A stretch of 64,000 bases of DNA from Pedobacter sp. KBW06 (GTDB lineage Bacteria; Bacteroidota; Bacteroidia; Sphingobacteriales; Sphingobacteriaceae), in NCBI RefSeq assembly GCF_003852525.1, contig NZ_QAJL01000004.1, forward strand, positions 101,809-165,808, in the 5' to 3' direction. The position numbers and the translations under genes are program-made. Positions within the stretch are counted from its first letter, which is position 1; the number at the start of each line of letters is the position of its first letter. Below, piece after piece: positions 1-7,748 of the stretch. The notes under the pieces were generated by a model. The model saw only the letters and a program-made list of their open reading frames with translations, did no database searches and was not told where the DNA came from.

Positions 1-546
1 GATCAGGTGCAGTTAAATAAAAATTACGCCATCATTATTTCTACAAACGGAGGTCTATGGCGTTATATGATTGGCGATACCATTCAGTTTACCAGCCTTT
101 CTCCGTACCGCATTAAAATTACCGGACGAACCAAACATTTCATCAATGCTTTTGGGGAGGAGGTGATCATCGACAATGCAGAACAAGCCATTTGCAAGGC
201 TTGTACCGAAACCGGAGCGGTCTTCAAGGATTATACCGCCTGTCCTATTTATTTTAAAGGAGAGGAAGTGGGAGGCCACGAATGGATCATTGAATTTGAT
301 CAGCAGCCTAATGATTTTGAAAAGTTTGTCGATGTTCTTGATCAGACACTAAGGGAAGTAAATTCCGACTATGATGCCAAACGTTTTAAAGACATGGCCC
401 TGCGCAGACCAAAGGTTCACAATGCGCCTTACAATACCTTTTACAACTGGTTAAAGTCTAAAGGCAAGTTAGGTGGGCAACATAAAGTGCCGAGGTTGGC
501 CAACGAACGTACCTATGTGGAAGAAATATTACCCATGATGAAGTAG
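1..546 (+). CDS. GH3-family protein, C-terminal part (5' end outside window)
   Basis: The reading frame is open from base 1, so this is the C-terminal ~181 residues of a longer gene; a GTG at 7 is internal. The segment with the residues GLWRYMIGDT, then TGRTKHFINAFGEE, matches the C-terminal half of the GH3 auxin-responsive family, which are acyl-adenylate-forming enzymes. Full-length bacterial GH3 proteins are about 500 residues, so most of the adenylation domain lies upstream. The substrate in Bacteroidota is unknown. The gene ends 76 bases before a CBS gene on the same strand. Confidence 0.85.
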   Translation, partial: DQVQLNKNYAIIISTNGGLWRYMIGDTIQFTSLSPYRIKITGRTKHFINAFGEEVIIDNAEQAICKACTETGAVFKDYTACPIYFKGEEVGGHEWIIEFDQQPNDFEKFVDVLDQTLREVNSDYDAKRFKDMALRRPKVHNAPYNTFYNWLKSKGKLGGQHKVPRLANERTYVEEILPMMK

Positions 547-622
547 AGAATTTTTTCGGCAGGTCCCCATTGTAAATTAGCTTTTATTTCAGTAAATTTA
601 ATTAGCTAATTATTAATGTGTT

Positions 623-1051
623 ATGAAAACCGTAAAACAACTACTCAGCACTAAATCAGCGGATATTTTTTCTGTTCCTGCGGATACATCCGTTCTGAAT
701 GCCCTTAGGGTAATGATGGAAAAGAACATCAGTGCCCTGCTTGTTCTGGAAGAGCGTCAGTTATTAGGAATCTTTACGGAAAGGGATTATGCGCGAAAGA
801 TTATTCTTCAGGGAAAAGCTTCTGCAGATACCCTGCTCAGTGAAGTCATGACTGCCGACCCCATTACGGTAGCACCGGGAGATAGCCTTGACCATTGTAT
901 GCAAACAATGACCGATAAACACATCAGACATTTACCGGTGATCCAGGAAAATCAGTTGATTGGAATGGTATCCATCGGAGATGTGGTCAAATTCATTATG
1001 GAAGATCAAAAACAAACCATATCTCAATTAGAGAACTATATCAGTAGCTAA
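623..1051 (+). CDS. CBS domain protein (tandem CBS pair)
   Basis: A 142-residue cytoplasmic protein made almost entirely of two CBS motifs, roughly residues 8-60 and 72-132. Typical CBS landmarks are visible: LLGIFTERDYARKI at the end of the first and LIGMVSIGDVVKFI at the end of the second. CBS pairs bind adenosine nucleotides and usually regulate a partner, but no attached catalytic domain is present, so the target is unknown. It is followed after 2 bases by a strong hairpin terminator. Confidence 0.9.
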   Translation: MKTVKQLLSTKSADIFSVPADTSVLNALRVMMEKNISALLVLEERQLLGIFTERDYARKIILQGKASADTLLSEVMTADPITVAPGDSLDHCMQTMTDKHIRHLPVIQENQLIGMVSIGDVVKFIMEDQKQTISQLENYISS

Positions 1052-1053
1052 AT

Positions 1054-1088
1054 AAAAAGCCGGCCTCTTTAACAAAGGCCGGCTTTTT
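1054..1088. terminator. Bidirectional intrinsic terminator
   Basis: A perfect GC-rich hairpin (arms AAAAAGCCGGCCT / AGGCCGGCTTTTT with short mismatched centre) is flanked by A and T runs. It lies between the convergent CBS gene and the M13 peptidase gene and can serve both. Confidence 0.85.
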
Positions 1089-1106
1089 ATTTAAATCTGG
1101 ATCATC

Positions 1107-3149
1107 TTACCAGATTTTAACTCTTTTCTCTGGTGCCAGATACAGAGAGTCTGTTGTTTTCACTTTGAAAGCGGTATAGAATTCAGGAATGTTCCTCACC
1201 ACACCATTTACCCTGAACTTTGCAGGAGAATGTGGATCTGTACCTACCTGATTTCTCAATGCCTCTGCATTGGATTTATTTGACCAAACCTGTCCCCAAC
1301 CGATAAACACACGTTGCTCTCCGGTAAACCCATCCATTACTGGTGCCGGCTTACCATTCAGGCTCGCTTTATAGGCTTTTAAGGCGATGCTTAATCCACC
1401 AAGGTCACCGATATTCTCACCAAGTGTAAATTCACCGTTTACATTCAGATCCGGGAATACTTTAAATGCGCTGTACTGCGCAACTAAAGCACTCGTTCTT
1501 TTCTTGAATTCTGAATTGTCTTTTGCAGTCCACCAGTTGCGCATTACGCCGTCACCATCAAAGGTACTGCCCTGATCGTCAAAACCATGACCAACCTCAT
1601 GACCAATTACTGCTCCTATTCCCCCATAATTTACTGCATCTTCTGCATTCATATCAAAGAAAGGAGGCTGTAAAATCGCCGCAGGGAATACAATCTCATT
1701 CATTGTCGGATTGTAATACGCATTTACCGTCTGAGGAGTCATTCCCCATTCCGTACGGTCAACAGGTTTACCCAACTTATTCAGTGTACGGTTATATTCA
1801 AATTCTGCAGCACGTTTCTCATTTCCATAAAGGTCATGTTTAACCACTTTTAAGGCAGAGTAATCTCTCCATTTATCAGGATATCCGATTTTAGGTGTGA
1901 ACTTACTGATTTTCTCCAATGCCTGCTTTTTCGTCTCCGGGCTCATCCAGTCCAGTTCTTTAATGCTTGATTCGTAAGCTTTCAACAGGTTACCTACCAG
2001 TTTAAGCATGCGTTCTTTTGCTGCAGGTGGAAAATGTTTCTCCACATATAGCTTACCAACCATTTCACCCAGACTGCCATTCACCACGTCTACTGCCCTG
2101 CGCCATTGCGGTTTTTGTTCTTTCACACCATAAAGGGTTTTAGAATAAAAATCAAAGTTTTCCTGATCTACAGCGGTATTCAATGCTGTTGAGGCACCGG
2201 TTAAGGCACTCCATTTCAGGTAGGTCTTCCAGGTATCCAAAGGTGTATTCTTCAGAATCGCATTCAGCTCTTTAGTGTAAGCGACCTGAGTTACAACCAA
2301 ACTATCCTGATTTTTAACTCCTGCTTCAGAAAGTAAAGTTGTCCAGTCAAAATCCGGCATCAGTTTACCCAGGTCTTTGATGGCATATTTATTATACAAG
2401 CCAGCCATATTCCTGGTTTCTTCTTTCTTCATGTGCTTTGAAGCAATCAGTGTTTCCAGTGCCATGATCTGAGCTGCTTTCGCCTTCGCATCGGCCACAC
2501 CACCAAGGGTCAGCATGCGCTCAATATGAACCTGATATTTGGCACGGATCTCTTTAGATTTGGCATCTGTCAATGAATAATATTCACGTTCAGGAAGCCC
2601 TAATCCACCCTGCCAGGTGTACAGCATATATTTCTTAGGATCTTTAAAATCTTCAATCACACCTACATTAAAAGGAATGATATTTCCAACCTTATTTGCA
2701 TAAGCAAAGTATGCAGAAAGGTCTTTTGCCGAAGCAATCGCATCAATCTTTTTAAACTCTGCTGTCATCGGTGCCAATCCAATAGAATCACGCACTTTCA
2801 TGTTCATATAAGATTCATAGAAATCGCCGATCTTCTGTTCATCAGAACCATCAGTAGCACTGCCTTTGGCGGCATTTTCGATAATTGCCTTGACATCTTC
2901 CTGAGCCTTATCGTTAACGATAGCACCTACGCCATAGGAAGCTTTATCTGAAGGGATCTTCGTGTTTTTCATCCAGGTACCATTCACATACTCCGTGAAA
3001 TTATTTCCCGGAGAGGCCGTGGTATCCATATTTTTAAGGATGATTCCCGAGTGCAGCTCTTTATTTGTATCAGAGTTACTGCAAGCAGCGAGAAATAACA
3101 TGGAACCTGCTACCATAGGAATTCCAATCGATTTTTTCATTTTTATCAT
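1107..3149 (-). CDS. M13 family zinc metallopeptidase (neprilysin/PepO-like), lipoprotein
   Basis: 680 residues, the usual length for bacterial M13 endopeptidases, which cleave short peptides outside the cytoplasm. The N-terminus is a lipoprotein signal with lipobox LAAC (Cys 23). The N-terminal M13 domain spans about 40-420 and the catalytic domain about 470-680. The zinc motif HEVGH is at 517-521, the third ligand Glu is in GENIGDLGG near 578, and the substrate-binding NAYYNP is at 476-481. The C-terminus ends in the family-like ...KIW. An alternative ATG three codons downstream (3140) fits a lipoprotein start equally well. All key residues are intact. Confidence 0.95.
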   Translation of the reverse strand: MIKMKKSIGIPMVAGSMLFLAACSNSDTNKELHSGIILKNMDTTASPGNNFTEYVNGTWMKNTKIPSDKASYGVGAIVNDKAQEDVKAIIENAAKGSATDGSDEQKIGDFYESYMNMKVRDSIGLAPMTAEFKKIDAIASAKDLSAYFAYANKVGNIIPFNVGVIEDFKDPKKYMLYTWQGGLGLPEREYYSLTDAKSKEIRAKYQVHIERMLTLGGVADAKAKAAQIMALETLIASKHMKKEETRNMAGLYNKYAIKDLGKLMPDFDWTTLLSEAGVKNQDSLVVTQVAYTKELNAILKNTPLDTWKTYLKWSALTGASTALNTAVDQENFDFYSKTLYGVKEQKPQWRRAVDVVNGSLGEMVGKLYVEKHFPPAAKERMLKLVGNLLKAYESSIKELDWMSPETKKQALEKISKFTPKIGYPDKWRDYSALKVVKHDLYGNEKRAAEFEYNRTLNKLGKPVDRTEWGMTPQTVNAYYNPTMNEIVFPAAILQPPFFDMNAEDAVNYGGIGAVIGHEVGHGFDDQGSTFDGDGVMRNWWTAKDNSEFKKRTSALVAQYSAFKVFPDLNVNGEFTLGENIGDLGGLSIALKAYKASLNGKPAPVMDGFTGEQRVFIGWGQVWSNKSNAEALRNQVGTDPHSPAKFRVNGVVRNIPEFYTAFKVKTTDSLYLAPEKRVKIW

Positions 3150-3170
3150 AAAAAATATTTAGGTATGATT

Positions 3171-3178
3171 CAAATTTA
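3171..3178 (-). promoter_or_regulatory. Candidate -7 promoter element for the M13 peptidase gene
   Basis: On the minus strand the sequence reads TAAATTTG, a match to the Bacteroidota TAnnTTTG element, 22 bases upstream of the start codon. No convincing -33 TTG was found. Confidence 0.4.
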
Positions 3179-3214
3179 ACAAAAGATATGGAATGGAACC
3201 AAACGATGGTCAAT

Positions 3215-3673
3215 TTACCTCGTTGCGATAAAAATGTCTACCGCTGCATCCTCCGGATTTTGCGCAGCAGCACCATAAACCTCGAAATCGGCAGTATAAG
3301 CACGTGAAATTCCTGAATTCCAAATGTCTACCCAGGCATTGTACACAAGGCCCTGTAATAAATTCCCTTTCAGGGCATGTTTTTCATAAGCACCACCTTC
3401 AATGGCTAATCCACGCATTCCTTCGGGAATCTGTTCCAGATTTTCTACTGCATATCCGAGGATCGTGGTATAAGGCAGGGTGTAATCTCCCTCGTAGTCA
3501 GTATAGATACTGTATACTTCATCACCTGTTTTATTGCTGAGCTTTGCTCCGATATTCTCTGATCTGAACCTGTTCCAAAGCGCAGGAATATCATTTGCAG
3601 CCTGTGCGTTTTCATTACTTGTTCTTACAGAAATTCCAATCACGAAGAATGGTTTAAGTGTTTCTTTTTCCAT
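3215..3673 (-). CDS. GyrI-like / effector-binding domain protein
   Basis: 152 residues resembling the stand-alone GyrI-like small-molecule-binding (AraC effector-binding) fold: an N-terminal strand, a helix with DIPALWNRF, then a YTDYEGDY strand and a closing AVDIFIATR strand. There is no DNA-binding domain. It lies just downstream of a WYL regulator on the same strand but has its own candidate promoter. Such pairs are common in Bacteroidota, and the ligand is unknown. Confidence 0.75.
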   Translation of the reverse strand: MEKETLKPFFVIGISVRTSNENAQAANDIPALWNRFRSENIGAKLSNKTGDEVYSIYTDYEGDYTLPYTTILGYAVENLEQIPEGMRGLAIEGGAYEKHALKGNLLQGLVYNAWVDIWNSGISRAYTADFEVYGAAAQNPEDAAVDIFIATR

Positions 3674-3699
3674 TTTGTTTTTTCTATTGATTTAGAAAG

Positions 3700-3707
3700 C
3701 AAAATTA
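3700..3707 (-). promoter_or_regulatory. Candidate -7 element for the GyrI-like gene
   Basis: The minus strand reads TAATTTTG (TAnnTTTG), 27 bases before the start codon and between the WYL regulator stop and this gene. Confidence 0.45.
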
Positions 3708-3725
3708 AAGCCGCTACTGACAGCC

Positions 3726-4442
3726 CTATGTCAGGGGTCTGGACTTTGCCAGACAATATGCGAAATATTCAGGAAGGGTCATTTTATGAGGCTCAAAATG
3801 TTCATCCAGAATCTCCAGCTTTTCTATTCTATCCAGGCGAAAAGCCCGGTATTCCTGCCGCAATCTGCAAAAAGCAATCAGTATCCAGTTTTCCTGAGTG
3901 CTATAAATGGCAAAGGGCTCTATTGTTCTCTTGGTACGCTCCGCCTGATCCGCTGCCTGATAATCAATTTTCAACAAGTTGAAATTGGTCAATGCCAGCT
4001 GAATCGTCGACATATTATTGCTCGTACTGTCGTTTCCCGGGTTATTTCTGATGGCAATGCGTTTAGACAGCAGGTCTGCTTTATCCTTTGTTTTGTGGAC
4101 TAATATCGCCTTGATTTTGGTAATGGCATCACTATATTCCCGTACAAAAGAAGCATCTTTATTTCTGAGTACCAGTTGTTCTGCTGTAATCAGCGCATTC
4201 GCCTGACTTTCGGTAAAACTTACCGGAGGAAGCCGGTAGCCTTCTACCAGGGAGTAGCCCTTTCCTTCTTCGGTAAACACAGGAATTCCAGCTTCTTCCA
4301 GTGCGCGGATGTCCCGGTAAATGGTCCGGATACTCACCTGAAACTTTTTCGCAAGATCTGTTGCATTTGTGAGCCGCTTGCTTTGGAGCTGTGTCAGTAT
4401 GGCTGTAAGCCGGGATAATCTCGGAGTTTCAGTACTGTCCAT
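3726..4442 (-). CDS. WYL-domain transcriptional regulator (YafY-like)
   Basis: 238 residues. An N-terminal HTH_11 helix-turn-helix lies at about 8-62 (LTNATDLAKKFQVS, then the recognition helix RTIYRDIRALEEAG). The C-terminal WYL domain is around 140-215, with NWILIAFCRLRQEYRAFRLDRI-type features (NWIL replaces the exact WYL). WYL regulators respond to small ligands or nucleic acids. Transcription probably continues toward the GyrI-like gene 52 bases downstream, which also has its own candidate promoter. Confidence 0.9.
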   Translation of the reverse strand: MDSTETPRLSRLTAILTQLQSKRLTNATDLAKKFQVSIRTIYRDIRALEEAGIPVFTEEGKGYSLVEGYRLPPVSFTESQANALITAEQLVLRNKDASFVREYSDAITKIKAILVHKTKDKADLLSKRIAIRNNPGNDSTSNNMSTIQLALTNFNLLKIDYQAADQAERTKRTIEPFAIYSTQENWILIAFCRLRQEYRAFRLDRIEKLEILDEHFEPHKMTLPEYFAYCLAKSRPLT

Positions 4443-4455
4443 TCATTTTTTTTTT

Positions 4456-4463
4456 CAAAGATA
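4456..4463 (-). promoter_or_regulatory. Candidate -7 element for the WYL regulator
   Basis: The minus strand reads TATCTTTG (TAnnTTTG), 13 bases upstream of the ATG, giving a very short leader. Confidence 0.45.
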
Positions 4464-4614
4464 CATGCTATATCTGACTTCTGAAATCCCGGCAACAGGC
4501 CTCATTTCAGGCGGATAAAACCGGGATCAACATGCAGCTCTGTGTTAGGATTATTTTAAACTTCTGTTAAATATTTAACACTTAATCATACGTTAATATG
4601 GATCCCTTAACTTC

Positions 4615-5769
4615 ATGACAAACCATAAATCTACGACTATGATCAGCACGAAAATTCTTTACAAAGCGGTTTTTAAAACAGATCAGATTGATGACAGTCA
4701 CACTTTTCAGCCACTGCCATTGCCCTCAGGAAGTTATCCTTACCGCCTGAAACTGGAAGAGGAACCTGCTTCGGAAAAACCTCAGGCCATGGTATTCCAT
4801 ATGGTGGGCGATACCGGAGGTTTTAAACAACCCGAACTGCAGAAGCAAATCGCCGGACAGATGGCGCAACAATATTTAAATGCAATATGCCCGGAAGAAC
4901 GTCCTTCCTTTTTATATCACCTGGGAGACATCGTATATCACTATGGGGAAGCAGATCAGTATGAATCTCAATTCTTACAACCTTATGAAACCTATCCGGG
5001 TCCGATATATGCCATTGCTGGAAACCATGATACAGATGTAAATCCCAACTGCAGCGAGCATTACGACAGCCTGGAAGCGTTCTATGCTGCATTCTGTAAT
5101 ACCTGCCCGGCCACCATCCATTTCGGCACAGGATTGAAGAGAAAAAGCCAGGTTCAACCGAATGTATATTGGACCATGCAAGCACCTTTGGCAACGATCA
5201 TCGGCCTTCATACTAATGTGCCTAAATACGGCTGCATTCAGAAAGAACAAAAAAACTGGTTCATCAAAGAGCTTAAAGAAGCAGCAAAATACAGCGCAGA
5301 CAAAGCAATTATCGTTTGTATGCACCATGCACCCTATTCTGCAGATGTGAACCATGGCTCAAGCCAGCCTATGATCCAATTTCTGGAATCTGCTTTTGAA
5401 GAGGCAGGTGTCAAACCAGACATCATCTTCAGCGGTCATGTTCATAATTATCAACGGTTCAGCAAACATTATATTGATGGCAAAACAGTGCCTTTTATCG
5501 TTGCTGGCGCCGGAGGTTTTGACGAGCTGCATGGCCTGGCAGACCCTTACGAGCCCAGCTATCATGCCGAAAGCGAATTGTTTGATCAGGTAGAGCTGGA
5601 GAATTACTGCGACAACAGACATGGCTTCCTGAAAGTAGCCATTGAAAAAACACCTTTCAGCTTTGCAATCAAAGGAGAATATTATACCCTTCCAGGAAAA
5701 GACAGGGAAAACAATGATCAGGAAGCAGTGCTATTTGATCGTTTCACAGTTGACCTGACAGGGAGATAA
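4615..5769 (+). CDS. Calcineurin-like metallophosphoesterase
   Basis: 384 residues with the full metallophosphoesterase signature: GDTGG near 64, GDIVYHYG near 103, GNHD near 138, HHAPYS near 240 and GHVHNYQR near 275. These provide the two-metal site of phosphoesterases and purple-acid-type phosphatases. No signal peptide is apparent, so it is probably cytoplasmic. An in-frame ATG at 4639 is a possible alternative start. The gene stands alone and is closed by a hairpin terminator. The substrate cannot be told from sequence. Confidence 0.9.
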   Translation: MTNHKSTTMISTKILYKAVFKTDQIDDSHTFQPLPLPSGSYPYRLKLEEEPASEKPQAMVFHMVGDTGGFKQPELQKQIAGQMAQQYLNAICPEERPSFLYHLGDIVYHYGEADQYESQFLQPYETYPGPIYAIAGNHDTDVNPNCSEHYDSLEAFYAAFCNTCPATIHFGTGLKRKSQVQPNVYWTMQAPLATIIGLHTNVPKYGCIQKEQKNWFIKELKEAAKYSADKAIIVCMHHAPYSADVNHGSSQPMIQFLESAFEEAGVKPDIIFSGHVHNYQRFSKHYIDGKTVPFIVAGAGGFDELHGLADPYEPSYHAESELFDQVELENYCDNRHGFLKVAIEKTPFSFAIKGEYYTLPGKDRENNDQEAVLFDRFTVDLTGR

Positions 5770-5798
5770 CAGTCCTGAAATAAAAAACCTCATTCAAT

Positions 5799-5834
5799 AA
5801 GAAAGCCTTTCAGCTTAACCTGGAAGGCTTTCTT
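5799..5834 (+). terminator. Intrinsic terminator after the phosphoesterase
   Basis: An 11-bp hairpin (AAGAAAGCCTT / AAGGCTTTCTT) sits 30 bases after the stop. The T tract is poor (TGTATATTT). The rest of the gap up to 5990 shows no clear promoter match. Confidence 0.6.
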
Positions 5835-5990
5835 GTATATTTAACAATATTTTTTAGCAGACCATAATCATTTTTATTCCGCTTTAGTTCCAGAGCTTGT
5901 AAAATCGAAAGCCTTTATAAGCTGAATGTCCGAATCCTAAGTTAAACCTCCTTTTCTTGAAAAATTTATTTAACATTGGGCATTATTACA

Positions 5991-6599
5991 ATGCAGGTAC
6001 ATGACACGGAACAGCTCGAAGATAAAGACCTACTGATTAAACTCAGGGAGGGTGATGAGCTTGCGTTCGTGAAAATATACAACCAATACCGTAAAAAGGT
6101 ACATACTTATGCTTATCAGCTCAGCAAATCAACTGATACAGCAGAAGAGATTGTTCAGGAAGTATTTATTCGGATCTGGCAGAAAAGGATTCAGATCAAT
6201 ACGGATCTTTCCTTTAATGCTTATATCAAAAAGATCACGATCAACCATGTTTTAAATCACCTTAAAAAGGTTGCGCGTGACAAATCCTTACAGGAAGAAG
6301 TCTTTCAGCAGGTAGAGATCAGTGCCAACCGCACAGAGGACCAGCTATTGGAAAAGGAACTCAGAAAAATCTACCTGGATGCGATTGCGCTGCTTCCGGC
6401 GCAGAAGAAACTGATCTATCAGATGAGCCGTACAGAAGAGCTCAGTCATGAGGAAATTGCTTCAAAACTTGAGATCTCTAAAAATACCGTAAAAAATCAT
6501 ATGGTAGAAGCCAGTAAATTTGTCCGGGAATATGTGCGCAAGAATGGCGGAATTATTGGGTTCATCATCATTTCCTCAAATTATTTTCATTCCAACTAG
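5991..6599 (+). CDS. ECF sigma-70 factor, FecI-like (Bacteroidota family)
   Basis: 202 residues from the ATG at 5991; the frame also allows a TTG at 5976, but the ATG places the conserved LLIKLREGDELAFVKIYNQY near the N-terminus as in relatives. Region 2 (AEEIVQEVFIRIWQ) spans about 10-75 and region 4 (LSHEEIASKLEISKNTVKNHM) about 125-180. It recruits RNA polymerase to a few promoters and should be held by the FecR-like anti-sigma factor encoded 47 bases downstream. It heads a cell-surface signalling operon with its TonB receptor. Confidence 0.93.
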   Translation: MQVHDTEQLEDKDLLIKLREGDELAFVKIYNQYRKKVHTYAYQLSKSTDTAEEIVQEVFIRIWQKRIQINTDLSFNAYIKKITINHVLNHLKKVARDKSLQEEVFQQVEISANRTEDQLLEKELRKIYLDAIALLPAQKKLIYQMSRTEELSHEEIASKLEISKNTVKNHMVEASKFVREYVRKNGGIIGFIIISSNYFHSN

Positions 6600-6646
6600 T
6601 CCCTCCCTTCCTCACAATTGTATTGTAGATAGGAAAGGGTCAAACC

Positions 6647-7636
6647 ATGGAAGACAAAGAAGAACTAAAACGGCTATATCAATTGTATTTGACAAATGAG
6701 TGTACAGCGGAGGAGCTGCAGCGCTTTTTTGTACTGATCGACAACAACCAGGATGATGAAACCATTCTTGAACTGATGTCTGCAAGCTGGGATCAAACCC
6801 CGCGCACTCCCGAAACAGGTCTCGTTCCTGATTTCCTGCCCAAAGAAGCAAAACAGATTAAACTTTCCCCAACCCGCAGGATTCGCTACGGTTTTCGGCC
6901 TGTTGCCGCAGCCGCAGCAATCCTGCTAATATGTGCTGGTCTTTTCTTTTTCAAATCTAATGTGTGGAATGCCATCAGTCCGGTTCATCAGTTGCAAAGC
7001 TTCAGTGCCCAGGCCCAAAGGAAACAACTGGAACTTCCAGACGGCACCAAAGTATGGCTTAGTCCCAACAGCACCTTAAAATACCCGGAAAAATTCGTTG
7101 GAAACAGCCGTATGGTTAGTCTGGAAGGAGAAGCATTTTTTGAAGTAGCACATGATGCCAATCACCCGTTCATCATCCAAAGCGGACAGGTAAGCACCAG
7201 AGTTTTGGGAACAAGCTTTAACATTTCCGCCTATTCCCAAACTCCCGATATCAGCGTCACCCTCGTCACCGGAAAAGTTGCCGTTGCCCTGCAAAATGAA
7301 AATAGTGTAAGGGAGGAAACCATTGTTGCCAATCAGCAGGTGACCATTAATAAAGCCGAAGGAAAAATCAGCAAAGCCAATTTCCCAAATGCCGGCGACT
7401 ATTTAAACAGGCGTTTAGGGCATTTTGATTATAAAGGAACTGCATTGGCAGAAGTAGTAAAGGACCTGGAGCTTCAATATCAGATTAAGATTCAGTTGAG
7501 TCCTGAATTGAACAAAAGCCTGTTTTACGGGAACCTGGACATGACAAAAACCAGCACACAGACACTAAATAAATTATGCACAGTAATGGAAGCCAATTGG
7601 AAAAAAGACGGAGGACAGTATGTAATCTTAAAATAA
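6647..7636 (+). CDS. FecR-family anti-sigma factor
   Basis: 329 residues: a cytoplasmic N-terminal anti-sigma region (1-80), one transmembrane segment about 83-106 (VAAAAAILLICAGLFFF), a periplasmic FecR domain about 120-215 (LPDGTKVWLSPNSTLKYP, GEAFFEVAHD) and a C-terminal DUF4974-like domain about 255-329. It holds the upstream ECF sigma factor until the TonB receptor signals substrate through its STN domain. The order sigma - anti-sigma - receptor is the standard one in Bacteroidota. Confidence 0.95.
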   Translation: MEDKEELKRLYQLYLTNECTAEELQRFFVLIDNNQDDETILELMSASWDQTPRTPETGLVPDFLPKEAKQIKLSPTRRIRYGFRPVAAAAAILLICAGLFFFKSNVWNAISPVHQLQSFSAQAQRKQLELPDGTKVWLSPNSTLKYPEKFVGNSRMVSLEGEAFFEVAHDANHPFIIQSGQVSTRVLGTSFNISAYSQTPDISVTLVTGKVAVALQNENSVREETIVANQQVTINKAEGKISKANFPNAGDYLNRRLGHFDYKGTALAEVVKDLELQYQIKIQLSPELNKSLFYGNLDMTKTSTQTLNKLCTVMEANWKKDGGQYVILK

Positions 7637-7748
7637 ATGTCCGGGTTCTACAGCTAGAATCCCGGACAAGTATCTAAATCAATTTAATAAATGCCCGAGC
7701 CTTGAGAACTATAGGGCAACAAAAAAATCAATATTTAAACATAAAGTT